Source of the DNA: Salinisphaera sp. Q1T1-3
GTDB lineage: Bacteria > Pseudomonadota > Gammaproteobacteria > Nevskiales > Salinisphaeraceae
NCBI RefSeq assembly: GCF_003602005.1
Contig: NZ_QZWD01000002.1
Location: forward strand, 186,001-250,000
DNA: 64,000 bases
Direction of reading: 5' to 3'
The notes below the pieces were generated by a model, which saw only the letters and a list, made by a program, of their open reading frames with translations, searched no databases and was not told the DNA's origin. Within the stretch, counting starts at the first letter, position 1. The number at the start of each line of letters is the position of its first letter. The position numbers were made by a program, and so were the translations under genes. Positions 27,092 through 35,390 of the stretch are shown here, in pieces.

Positions 27092-27240
27092 GGGCCTGTT
27101 GATGTTTCGTGCGAGTCCGCTTGTCCCGACGGGTTGGGTTACGAATCCTGCCCTGCGGCGTTGCCAGTCTGGATGGTGGCACGCCACGACCGGCGACTTG
27201 CGTCTTGCAGGACACGATTCGTGGCCCCGACGCGGCGCCC
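27091..27240 (+). repeat. degenerate copy D of the dispersed repeat
   Basis: It begins with AGGGCCTGTTGATGTTTCG (27091-27109), the 19-bp terminal repeat, and continues with scrambled pieces of the inner unit (CGCTTGTCCC near 27118, GGTGGCACGCCACGACC near 27174, CTTGCAGGACAC). It fills the whole iolD-iolE gap, leaving only the iolE ribosome site. Confidence 0.55.
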
Positions 27241-27256
27241 TCTAGGAGAAATAATC

Positions 27257-28162
27257 ATGACCGTTCGACTGGGTGTGAACCCGTTGCTGTGGACCAACGA
27301 CGACCTGCCGCTGCTCGGCGACGAAACCCCGCTGACGCAGTGTCTGGCCGAGGCCCGACGGGCCGGCTATCAGGGCGTGGAAATGGGCCGCAAGTTCCCG
27401 ACGACCTTCGATGCGCTCGGGCCGTTGCTCGCCGACGAATCGCTGGTCCTGGCTTCCGGCTGGTATTCCTCGAATCTGCTCGAGCACGAGGCCGACGTCG
27501 AGATCGAGGCGTTACAGGGCCATCTCGCGCTCATGAAAGCCGCCGGTGTGTCCGACATGGTCTTCTGCGAGACGGCGCGTTGCGTGCATCTCGACCGCGA
27601 TCTGGCGGTCTCGCGTCGCCCGCGTCTCACGGATGCCGACTGGCAGACGCTGGCGCCGCGGCTGAACAGGGTCGCCGATTATCTGGCCGAACAAGGCATT
27701 CGGCTGGCCTATCATCACCACATGGGCACGCCGATCCAGTCCACTGACGATGTCGCCCGGCTGATGAACGAGACCGGCGACAATGTGGGCCTGCTGTTCG
27801 ATACGGGGCATTGCCGTTTCGCCGGCGGTGACCCGCTCGACTGGGTCGCCCGATGGGGCCGCCGGATCAACCACGTGCACTGCAAGGACGTGCGTGAAGC
27901 CGTGATCGCGCGCTCGCGCAACCGCAATGCCAGTTTCCTGGATGCTGTCGTCGACGGTGTGTTCACCATTCCCGGCGACGGCGATCTGGATTTCGAGGCC
28001 ATCCTCGGCCAGCTGGCGGCCCAGGGCTACGACGGCTGGCTGGTCGCCGAAGCCGAGCAGGACCAGACGGTCGCCCCGTCGTGGCCGCTAGCCCAGCGAA
28101 GCTATCGCTATCTGCACGACACTGCCCGAAGCGCAGGCCTGCGGCTCGCCGAAGCCGCGTAA
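27257..28162 (+). CDS. iolE: myo-inosose-2 dehydratase
   Basis: 301-residue TIM-barrel enzyme of the xylose-isomerase-like family that removes water from 2-keto-myo-inositol. Marks: RLGVNPLLWTNDDLPLLGD, the AYHHHMGTPIQ metal/substrate strand, LLFDTGHCRFAGGDP with acid and His ligands, and HVHCKDVRE. The ATG at 27257 has AGGAGA upstream and begins at the family's usual start; longer in-frame starts lie inside the dispersed repeat. It lies between iolD and iolA, all in one direction. Confidence 0.94.
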   Translation: MTVRLGVNPLLWTNDDLPLLGDETPLTQCLAEARRAGYQGVEMGRKFPTTFDALGPLLADESLVLASGWYSSNLLEHEADVEIEALQGHLALMKAAGVSDMVFCETARCVHLDRDLAVSRRPRLTDADWQTLAPRLNRVADYLAEQGIRLAYHHHMGTPIQSTDDVARLMNETGDNVGLLFDTGHCRFAGGDPLDWVARWGRRINHVHCKDVREAVIARSRNRNASFLDAVVDGVFTIPGDGDLDFEAILGQLAAQGYDGWLVAEAEQDQTVAPSWPLAQRSYRYLHDTARSAGLRLAEAA

Positions 28163-28204
28163 GCTGGCCCTGCGTCAACACCGATTGTTCAAAGGATCGA
28201 AGTC

Positions 28205-29704
28205 ATGCGCGAAGTACTGCATTTCATCAACGGCGCCGCGACCGCCGGCGACAACGCCGATCGCGGGCCGGTATTCAACCCGACCACTGGCCAGCAGCAG
28301 GCCGAAGTCGTCCTCGGCAGCACTGCCGACGTGAATGCCGCCGTCGCGGCCGCCAAGGCGGCTCTGCCGGGCTGGTCGGCGACCACGCCGTTGCGTCGTG
28401 CGCGGGTGCTGTTCAAGTACAAGGCGCTGCTCGACGAACACCGTGACGAGCTCGCGCGCATGATCGCCGCCGAGCACGGCAAGGTGTTTTCCGATGCCCA
28501 GGGCGAGGTCACGCGCGGCATCGAGGTCGTTGAGTTCGCCTGCGGCATGCCGCATCTGCAGAAGGGCGAGCACTCGATGAACGTCGGCACCGGCGTGGAC
28601 AGTTATTCCATGTATCAGCCGGTCGGCGTGTGTGCCGGCATCACGCCGTTCAACTTCCCGGCGATGGTCCCGATGTGGATGTACCCGATCGCCCTGGCCG
28701 CGGGCAACACCTTCGTGCTCAAGCCGGCCGACAAGGATCCGTCCGTGGCCGTGCGCATGGCCGAACTGCTTACCGAAGCCGGCCTGCCGGACGGCGTGTT
28801 CAACGTCGTGCACGGTCGCGCCGATGCGGTCAATCATCTGATCACGCATAACGATGTGGCCGCGGTGAGTTTCGTCGGCTCCACGCCGATCGCCAAGCAC
28901 ATCTACGAAACGGCTTCCAGGGCCGAGAAGCGGGTCCAGGCACTGGGCGGCGCCAAGAACCACATGGTCGTCATGCCCGATGCCGATATCGACGGCGCGG
29001 CCGATGCGCTGATGGGCGCGGCCTACGGCAGCGCCGGCGAGCGCTGCATGGCGATCTCGGTGGCCGTGCCGGTTGGCGAAGAGACGGCCGAAAAGTTGCG
29101 TGCGGCGATCGTCGCGCGGCTGGAGGCGCTGCGGGTCGGCCCGTCGCTGGTCGACGGCGCCGACAACGACATGGGCCCGATCGTCTCCGCCGAGCACCGC
29201 GACAAGATCGCCGAGTACATCGGCATCGGCGCCGACGAGGCCGAACTGGTGGTCGACGGCCGCGCCGCGGATTTCTCCACGCATCCGGACGGCTATTTCA
29301 TCGGCGGTTCGCTGATTGACCACACCGGCCCCGGCATGCGGGTCTACGACGAAGAGATCTTCGGCCCGGTGCTGTGCATCTCGCGCGCCGAGTCGCTGGA
29401 CGAGGCGATCGATTTGATCAATGCCAACCAGTTCGCCAACGGGACCGCGATCTTCACCGAATCCGGATACGCCGGGCGTGCGTTCGCCGAGCGTATCGAG
29501 GTCGGCATGGTCGGTGTGAACGTGCCGATTCCGGTGCCGATGGCTTTCCATTCCTTTGGCGGCTGGAAGCGCAGCCTGTTCGGCCCGCTGCACGTGCACG
29601 GCGCCGATGGCGTGCGGTTCTATACCCGCTTGAAGACCATCACGGCGCGCTGGCCGAAGGACGCGGTCTCCGAAGGCAACGCCTTTACGATGCCGACACA
29701 CTGA
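28205..29704 (+). CDS. iolA: methylmalonate-semialdehyde dehydrogenase (CoA-acylating)
   Basis: 499-residue aldehyde dehydrogenase of the MmsA/IolA class. NAD fold with FNFPAMVPMWMYPIALAAGNTFVLKP, SFVGSTPIAKHIYE, the conserved Glu-less KNHMVVMPDAD segment typical of the CoA-dependent class, and the catalytic Cys in GSAGERCMAISVAV. It converts malonate semialdehyde, the product of the aldolase step, to acetyl-CoA with NAD+ and CoA, finishing inositol catabolism. 42 bp after iolE. The long antisense frame on the other strand is composition-driven and not a gene. Confidence 0.94.
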   Translation: MREVLHFINGAATAGDNADRGPVFNPTTGQQQAEVVLGSTADVNAAVAAAKAALPGWSATTPLRRARVLFKYKALLDEHRDELARMIAAEHGKVFSDAQGEVTRGIEVVEFACGMPHLQKGEHSMNVGTGVDSYSMYQPVGVCAGITPFNFPAMVPMWMYPIALAAGNTFVLKPADKDPSVAVRMAELLTEAGLPDGVFNVVHGRADAVNHLITHNDVAAVSFVGSTPIAKHIYETASRAEKRVQALGGAKNHMVVMPDADIDGAADALMGAAYGSAGERCMAISVAVPVGEETAEKLRAAIVARLEALRVGPSLVDGADNDMGPIVSAEHRDKIAEYIGIGADEAELVVDGRAADFSTHPDGYFIGGSLIDHTGPGMRVYDEEIFGPVLCISRAESLDEAIDLINANQFANGTAIFTESGYAGRAFAERIEVGMVGVNVPIPVPMAFHSFGGWKRSLFGPLHVHGADGVRFYTRLKTITARWPKDAVSEGNAFTMPTH

Positions 29705-29750
29705 TCGGCCGGCTTGCACGGCGGCCGTGGTCGCCGTGCCTTGCCCATGC

Positions 29751-29785
29751 CGACAAGGCACGGGCCCCGTGGCCGTGCCTTGTCG
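29751..29785 (+). terminator. 13-bp hairpin after iolA
   Basis: CGACAAGGCACGG (29751-29763) pairs perfectly with CCGTGCCTTGTCG (29773-29785) over a 9-nt loop, 47 bp after the iolA stop. No T run follows. Confidence 0.55.
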
Positions 29786-29955
29786 AGGCCGGCCGCAGCC
29801 GTACGAGGCCGTACCCGAAGACATATCGCAAGCGACGCGTTCGAACGTCGCCTCAGACGCCCTAATCGCCAACATCGGCGCAGCCGGCACGGTCATGCCC
29901 GGAGGAGGCGGCCCGGCCGATGCATCAGGGCAATTCAATCGGAGGAGAATCCCCC

Positions 29956-31119
29956 ATGTCGGACACACTCAATATCGGCATCATCGGCACCGGCTTCATG
30001 GGGCAGGCCCACGCCGAAGCCTTCTGGCGCTGTGGCGTGCTATATACCGATCTGGCGCGCACACCCCGGCTGTATGCCGTGGCCGACACATCGCAGACTC
30101 TGGCCGAGGCCGCTCGTCAGCGTTTCGGCTTCGACAAGGCCTACGACGACTGGCGCGCGCTGATCGACGACCCGGATGTGCACGTTGTCGATATCACCGC
30201 ACCGAACCGGTTTCATCACGAAATGGCACTGGCGGCGATCGCGGCCGGCAAGCATGTGTATTGTGAAAAGCCTATGGCGATGTCGCTTGCCGAAGCATGC
30301 GAGATGCGGGATGCGGCGGCAGCGGCCGGCGTGAAGACGATGATCTCGTTCAACAACATCAAGACACCGGCCGCGATGCTTGCGCGCCAGCTCATCGAGC
30401 GCGGCGAGATCGGCACGCCAACCCGGTTTCGTGGCACCTTCGATCAGGGATTTTTCAACGATCCCGAGCTGCCTTGGTCGTGGCGCTGTTCGCGTGCAGC
30501 GGCTGGGACCGGCTCGCTGGGCGATCTCGGGGCCCACGTGATCGGTGTCGCCCAGTATCTGATGGGCGATTTCCAACGCGTCTGTGGCCAGGCCCAGACG
30601 GTTTTCACCGAGCGGCCGGTGGCCGAGCCGGGCGCCGGCTATGGCAGCCGGGCCGGGGCGGACGCCGAACGGCGGTCCGTGGAGAACGACGACCAGACCC
30701 AATGCCTGGTGCAATTCGCCTCCGGGGCAGCCGGTGTCGTGGAATCCTCGCGCATCGCGGCCGGCCGTATCATGGGCGTCTACTGGGAAGTCTCGGGCAC
30801 GGACGGCACGATCTACATGGACGGCGAACGCTTCAACGAGTTGCAGGTGTTCAAGATGTCCGACGACAAGCGGGATCGTGGCTTCAAGACACTGTATGCC
30901 GGTTCACAGGTGCCACAGTACGCCGGTTTCTTTCCCTACGATTTCGGCGGCGGCGGCCTCGGGTTCTACGATGCCAAGGTCATCGATGTGTACGATCTCA
31001 TCCAGGGTATCGACAGCCCAGCGGGCTGCTATCCCGGGTTCGACTTCGGCACCCACAATCAGGCGATTCTGGATGCCATCGATCGATCCTGTGCCGATCA
31101 GGCCTGGGTCAATGTCTGA
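29956..31119 (+). CDS. second Gfo/Idh/MocA-family dehydrogenase of the inositol cluster
   Basis: 387 residues. The start at 29956 follows GGAGGAGAA and opens with the NAD motif IGIIGTGFMGQAHAEAFW. The catalytic CEKPMAMS Lys and the TGSLGDLGAHVIGVAQYLMG active-site helix are present. It is about 50 residues longer than IolG, with an insert near EPGAGYGSRAGADAERRSVEND that resembles the longer branch of the family. Such paralogues in inositol loci often handle scyllo-inositol or another isomer; which one is used here cannot be told. Followed by a hairpin terminator. Confidence 0.85.
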   Translation: MSDTLNIGIIGTGFMGQAHAEAFWRCGVLYTDLARTPRLYAVADTSQTLAEAARQRFGFDKAYDDWRALIDDPDVHVVDITAPNRFHHEMALAAIAAGKHVYCEKPMAMSLAEACEMRDAAAAAGVKTMISFNNIKTPAAMLARQLIERGEIGTPTRFRGTFDQGFFNDPELPWSWRCSRAAAGTGSLGDLGAHVIGVAQYLMGDFQRVCGQAQTVFTERPVAEPGAGYGSRAGADAERRSVENDDQTQCLVQFASGAAGVVESSRIAAGRIMGVYWEVSGTDGTIYMDGERFNELQVFKMSDDKRDRGFKTLYAGSQVPQYAGFFPYDFGGGGLGFYDAKVIDVYDLIQGIDSPAGCYPGFDFGTHNQAILDAIDRSCADQAWVNV

Positions 31120-31126
31120 ATCGGGT

Positions 31127-31152
31127 ACGACACGCCTAACCGGGCGTGTCGT
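31127..31152 (+). terminator. hairpin after the second dehydrogenase
   Basis: ACGACACGCC (31127-31136) pairs perfectly with GGCGTGTCGT (31143-31152) over a 6-nt loop, eight bases after the stop codon. No T run. Confidence 0.6.
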
Positions 31153-31257
31153 CGATATGCCGGCCTTGGTGGCCGGCTGACCGGCCTCGTGTGATCCGGC
31201 GCAGCCACCGGCATGCCAGATCGATGCGAGCGCCCACACCGCGTCGCCAATGCGCAG

Positions 31258-31421
31258 CGCTTGTCCCTTCAGGTCGGGCCGCCCATGAAAAATCGACGAT
31301 AGGCGCCCGGCGGCGTTGCGAGCCTTGATCGTGGCACGCCACGATACGGCGACTCGCGCCTTGCCGGACACACGGCGGTCTCTCGACGAAAAGGCGCGCG
31401 AACGAAACCTCAACACGCCCT
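31258..31421 (-). repeat. dispersed repeat copy B
   Basis: 164 bp nearly identical to the right part of copy A, including the end CGAAACCTCAACACGCCCT at 31403-31421 and the inner palindrome around 31325-31345. The left terminal repeat is not found, so only half an element is present. Confidence 0.65.
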
Positions 31422-31714
31422 GGGGCCGACCCCGCCAGGCGCGCTCATTCGCCAAGCGTTCCAGCCGGCGCGTGGCGATCGCGGGCACATGTATGTCATC
31501 GGTCTTGCCTGTCTTGCGCCGCGATGGCCACTGACAGGCCGGCATGAACGCGCATCCGCTGCCATTGCCGGCGAGCCCGATGACGTCGCCACTGTCGCTG
31601 GCGCGCCTTCGTTGTCCTCGCTTGTTCAAGGCCGCTTCGATGGCCCGTTGGTCGTGCCCGCGGTATCGCTGACCGCCACGCGCATCACGCAAGCCGTAGG
31701 CTCGTGGGTTTCAT

Positions 31715-31728
31715 GGAATATATTTTCC
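31715..31728. promoter_or_regulatory. perfect IolR-type palindrome, orphan
   Basis: GGAATATATTTTCC, a perfect GGAA-N6-TTCC with flanking AT on each side giving ATGGAA...TTCCAT. It is 460 bp upstream of the MFS porter start and 595 bp after the previous gene, so it does not sit at an obvious promoter of a protein gene. Confidence 0.65.
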
Positions 31729-31929
31729 ATAAAGAAATCGTGTTGCACGGTTTCAGACCGACGGCCCTGCCACGGTATCCGGCCCGATGCCGGCGATATG
31801 CGTCCGCGGTGTCGACGCAGCGCTGACATCAATCCAGCGCGTTAACAATCACGTAGCTCGCCAGGTCGGTTTCATGGACCGTGCTTCATGCGTGGCTGAG
31901 AGGCGGCATGTTTCGGCGAAATACGAATT

Positions 31930-31943
31930 GGAAAATAAATTCC
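31930..31943. promoter_or_regulatory. perfect IolR-type palindrome before the MFS porter
   Basis: GGAAAATAAATTCC, a perfect GGAA-N6-TTCC in an AT-rich block, 244 bp before the MFS porter start. Together with the site at 31715 it could allow looping. Confidence 0.65.
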
Positions 31944-32187
31944 ATAATACCAAATGATGAAACGAAAAGTTTGACCGGTCAGCGCCTGAATCTTACTGTT
32001 CGGATCAAGGATTCGGCCGATCGCGGCGGTCCGGCGCGTGCTTTGCGGTACCCGTCGGCATCATCACGGTCGGCGGCATATCGTGGTTCTCGTCGTGCGG
32101 GCGTGGCACAGCGTTCGCGGCGGTGTCCTGTAATGAAAACAACATGACGAGCCGCATCGGCGGATCACTCTTTCGGAGGAATTTATC

Positions 32188-33603
32188 GTGAGCTCCCGTC
32201 AAACCGCGCCTGGCATGGCGCTGCCGCCCGACGAACCGGGACGGCATACCCGCCAGCTCGGCCTGATCGCCTTCATCGCCACCTTCGGCGGGCTGTTGTT
32301 CGGCTACGACACCGGCGTGATCAACGGCGCCGTGAACCCGATGACGCAAGACCTCGGCCTGACGCCGATGACGCAGGGTTTCGCAGTCAGTATTCTCGTA
32401 TTCGGTGCCGCCATCGGTGCTGCCGTGATCGGGCGACTGGCCGATGCCTACGGCCGGCGGAAGACGATTCTGCTGCTGTCGCTGATCTTCATCGTCGGCA
32501 CCTTCGGGCAGGCGCTGTCGCCGAACTGGCAGATCCTGTCGCTGTTCCGTTTCATACTCGGTATGGCTGTGGGCGGCGCTTCAACCACCGTGCCGGTCTA
32601 TCTGGCCGAAGTGGCGCCAACGGAACGGCGGGGCAGTCTGGTCACACGTAACGAGATCATGATCGTGTCCGGGCAGTTCGCGGCGTTCGTCATCAATGCG
32701 GTGATCCTGCATCTGTGGGGTCAGTCCCCCGATGTGTGGCGCTATATGCTGGTCGTGGGCGTTCTGCCGGCATTCGCGCTGCTGGTCGGCATGCTGCGCG
32801 TGCCGGAGAGCCCGCGCTGGTTGTCGGACCAGAATCAGCGCCAGGCCGCCTTCGATGTGCTCAAGACGATTCGTTCGCCGCGTCGGGCCGAGGCAGAAAT
32901 GGCCGAAGTCAATGCGCTGCTCGAGCGGGAGCGGCACTCCAAATCCGGTGGTATTCGTGATCTGTCCGAGCCCTGGATCCGCTGGTTGATCGTCATCGGG
33001 GCGACGCTCGGCATCTTCCAGCAATTCACCGGCATCAACGCCATCATGTATTACGGCACGCACATGCTGGAAAGCTCCGGCTTTTCCAACAACGGCGCCG
33101 TCATCGCCAACACCTTCAACGGGCTGTTCAGCGTGCTCGGTATCACGGTCGGCATCCTGCTGATCAACAAGCTGGATCGGCGCACGATGCTGATCGGCGG
33201 TTTCGCACTGATCGCACTGTTCCATGTTCTGGTCGGGCTTTCGGCCGCCTTCATGCCCGATACCGCCTACAAGCCCTACGTCACGCTCGTGTTCGTCGTG
33301 GCCTTCGTCTTTTCCATGCAGGGCACGCTCGGGCCGCTGGTCTGGCTCATGCTCTCCGAAATCTTTCCGCTCAAGATCCGCAGCTTCGCCATGGGCATCT
33401 GTGTCTTCGTGCTCTGGATCGCGAATGCGATCGTGGCCTTCGGCTTCCCGCCCGTGGTCGCGGCGCTGGGCATCGGCCCGGCGTTCTTCATCTTCGCCGG
33501 CATCTCGGTGCTGGGCCTGATCTTCACGATCACGGCGGTTCCGGAGACGCGCGGCAAGTCGCTCGAGGAATTCGAGTCGGAGTTCCGCGCCCGGCACGGC
33601 TGA
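32188..33603 (+). CDS. MFS sugar porter, probable inositol transporter (IolT-like)
   Basis: 471 residues, twelve helices, sugar-porter family. FGGLLFGYDTGVINGAV in helix 1, GRLADAYGRRKT in loop 2-3, VPESPRWL after helix 6, QQFTGINAIMYYGTHML in helix 7 and the terminal VPETRGKSLEEFE are all signature sites. The cluster context makes proton-coupled inositol uptake the likely role. The start codon is GTG, with GGAGGA eight bases upstream. An IolR-type site lies upstream and a strong terminator downstream, so it is a single-gene unit in the regulon. Confidence 0.9.
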   Translation: MSSRQTAPGMALPPDEPGRHTRQLGLIAFIATFGGLLFGYDTGVINGAVNPMTQDLGLTPMTQGFAVSILVFGAAIGAAVIGRLADAYGRRKTILLLSLIFIVGTFGQALSPNWQILSLFRFILGMAVGGASTTVPVYLAEVAPTERRGSLVTRNEIMIVSGQFAAFVINAVILHLWGQSPDVWRYMLVVGVLPAFALLVGMLRVPESPRWLSDQNQRQAAFDVLKTIRSPRRAEAEMAEVNALLERERHSKSGGIRDLSEPWIRWLIVIGATLGIFQQFTGINAIMYYGTHMLESSGFSNNGAVIANTFNGLFSVLGITVGILLINKLDRRTMLIGGFALIALFHVLVGLSAAFMPDTAYKPYVTLVFVVAFVFSMQGTLGPLVWLMLSEIFPLKIRSFAMGICVFVLWIANAIVAFGFPPVVAALGIGPAFFIFAGISVLGLIFTITAVPETRGKSLEEFESEFRARHG

Positions 33604-33662
33604 TTCGCGCCGTCATTCCGGCCATCGTGCGTTGCCACATCGGCACGCCCGATGCCTTCTCG

Positions 33663-33688
33663 AAGCCGGCGTTTCGCGCCGGCTTTTT
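33663..33688 (+). terminator. Rho-independent terminator after the MFS porter
   Basis: GCCGGCG (33665-33671) pairs with CGCCGGC (33677-33683) over TTTCG, flanked by AA/TT pairs and followed by a T run to 33688. This is the most canonical intrinsic terminator in the window. Confidence 0.85.
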
Positions 33689-33768
33689 CATGCCCGCTCG
33701 ATGGATATCACGGACGGCGATGGCCGTACCGCGGTGTCGCAGCGGCGATGACTGTTTCCGAGGCTTCT

Positions 33769-33931
33769 AGGGCGTGTTGAGGTTTCGTTCGAGCGCCTTG
33801 TCGTCGAGAGACCGCAGCGTGTCCGGCAAGGCGCGAGTTGCCGATCGTGGCGTGCCACGATCAAGGCTCGCAACGCCGCCGGGCGCCCATCGTCGATTTT
33901 TCATGGGCGGCCCAACCCGAAGGGACGAGCG
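33769..33931 (+). repeat. dispersed repeat copy C
   Basis: Begins with the terminal repeat AGGGCGTGTTGAGGTTTCG (33769-33787) and runs 163 bp, the inverted form of copies A and B. It contains GATCGTGGC and GCCACGATC two bases apart (a 9-bp inverted repeat, about 33844-33863). No second terminal repeat is found. Confidence 0.65.
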
Positions 33932-34312
33932 CTGTTTCACGGCTTGACCCTGGCATGACCAAGGCCGCCGCCATGCGCCTTGCCTGGCCGGTTCCTGGCC
34001 GGTTTTTTGGCCGGTTCCTGGGCGGCAACGCGGTCACGTGCGAAGTGTTGAGAGGCGCTAGATTGCCAGGAACAGGGCCAAGTCGAATCAATGCGCGAAA
34101 GTGTGTGTAGAAAACAGTTTTTTCGACATGACGAGGCCGCATTGATCCGCTGGGCGAGCATGCACAGGGCGTTCTGACGGCGCCCCGATAGCGATTGCCG
34201 CCAGCTGTTTCATGTCGATGAAAAGCGCGCTGTCGAGAAAATATCTTTCAAAATCAAGGGCAACGGTTTTAGCTATTTAAATGGCAATAAATTTTCATAC
34301 AAACGTCGAATG

Positions 34313-34326
34313 GAATATTTTTTCCA
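34313..34326. promoter_or_regulatory. perfect IolR-type palindrome before the ABC importer
   Basis: GGAATATTTTTTCC, a perfect GGAA-N6-TTCC, flanked by AT on both sides, 86 bp before the substrate-binding protein gene. Confidence 0.7.
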
Positions 34327-34411
34327 TTGAATCGTAAGGTCATATTCAGGGTGGATGCTGGTGCCAAACCGGTCTGCTCAATAAAAACAGGTCTTTCGAG
34401 GAGAATGGAAC

Positions 34412-35374
34412 ATGAATATCGGTCACCTGAGACGTGGTCTGGCCACAGCGACCGCCACGGCACTGATCGGCGTCCTGTCGTTTGCGGCGCCAGCGCTGGC
34501 TCAGTCGAATGACAAGCAGCCCGTCTTCGCGCTGATTTCGCATGCCGCACCGGGCGATACGTTCTGGGACATCGAGCGCAAGGGCGCCGAGGCAGCAGCT
34601 GACAAACTCGGCGCGCGCCTGATCTATGCACACAACCCGGCGGCCAGCCAGCAGGCCACGCTGGTCGACAACGTCATCAACCAGAAGGTCGACGGCATCG
34701 CGCTGACGCTGTCGCATCCCGATGCCATGAAGAGCGCGGTGGCCAAGGCCAATCGTGCCGGCATTCCCGTCATCGGCCTGAACAGCGGTTTGAACGAGTG
34801 GAAGAAGACCGGCGTATTCGCTTATATCGGTCAGGATCCGGTCGTGGCCGGTCGGGCCTACGGCGAGCGTCTGAATACCGTTGGCGCCAAGCACGTGCTG
34901 TGCGTGAATCACGAACAGGGCAATGTCTCGCTGGCCCGGCGCTGTGAAGGTATCGAGAAAGGCTTTGAGGGCAAGACCACGATCCTCTACGTCAACGGCC
35001 AGGACATGACGAGCGTGCGCTCGCGCATTCTGGCCAAGCTTCAGCAGGATCCGTCGATCGATTACATCGCCACGCTCGGTTCGCCGTTCGCGATGACATC
35101 ACTGCGGGCGGTTCGCATGTCCGGCCGGCAGGTCGAAGTCACGACGTTCGACCTGGACGAGCGCGTGGTCAAGGCCATCCAGTCCGGCAAGATTCGCTGG
35201 GCCGTCGATCAGCAGCCCTATCTGCAGGGCTATCTGGCGATCCAGTCGCTCTGGCTGAAGGCAACGAACGGCAACGTCATCGGTGGCGGCCAGGCCGTGC
35301 TGACCGGCCCGGCGTTCGTCACCAAGGACAACGTGGCCCAGGTCGCGGAATTCGCCGCGCGCGGCACGCGCTGA
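34412..35374 (+). CDS. sugar/inositol ABC importer, periplasmic binding protein
   Basis: 320 residues. Signal peptide with LRRGLATATATALIGVLSF and cleavage near ALAQS. The mature part is a type I periplasmic binding fold (RbsB/FrcB-like): FALISHAAPGDTFWDIERKGAEAAA, then INQKVDGIALTLSHPDAMK, AGIPVIGLNSG and WAVDQQPYLQGYLAIQSLWL. It captures a sugar or polyol in the periplasm for the permease encoded next. AGGAGA precedes the ATG. Placement in the inositol cluster behind a perfect operator suggests an inositol isomer as ligand; this is inference. Confidence 0.9.
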   Translation: MNIGHLRRGLATATATALIGVLSFAAPALAQSNDKQPVFALISHAAPGDTFWDIERKGAEAAADKLGARLIYAHNPAASQQATLVDNVINQKVDGIALTLSHPDAMKSAVAKANRAGIPVIGLNSGLNEWKKTGVFAYIGQDPVVAGRAYGERLNTVGAKHVLCVNHEQGNVSLARRCEGIEKGFEGKTTILYVNGQDMTSVRSRILAKLQQDPSIDYIATLGSPFAMTSLRAVRMSGRQVEVTTFDLDERVVKAIQSGKIRWAVDQQPYLQGYLAIQSLWLKATNGNVIGGGQAVLTGPAFVTKDNVAQVAEFAARGTR

Positions 35375-35390
35375 GCGCAGGAGAGGCCTC

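Larger units (their letters stand above)
31153..32187. other. one-kilobase gap with two operators and repeat copy B
   Basis: No credible protein gene. Contents in order: repeat copy B (31258-31421), a perfect GGAA-N6-TTCC site (31715-31728) far from any start, about 200 bp of mixed sequence, a second perfect site (31930-31943), and the leader of the MFS porter. The stretch between the two operators could hold a small transcript; I see no ribosome site or clear terminator in it. Confidence 0.5.
33689..34411. other. gap with repeat copy C and ABC-importer promoter
   Basis: No credible gene. It holds repeat copy C (33769-33931), a stretch with three TGGCCGGTTCC-like direct repeats near 33986-34020, an AT-rich zone from about 34230, the perfect operator at 34313-34326, and the importer leader. 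Confidence 0.5.

Noticed and set aside
25148-27187. 679-codon open frame antisense to iolD
   Set aside because: Low-complexity Arg/Gly/His-rich product, no family features; mirrors the high-GC third-position bias of iolD on the other strand.
28175-29968. 597-codon open frame antisense to iolA
   Set aside because: Same bias artefact; iolA has every catalytic motif and a ribosome site.
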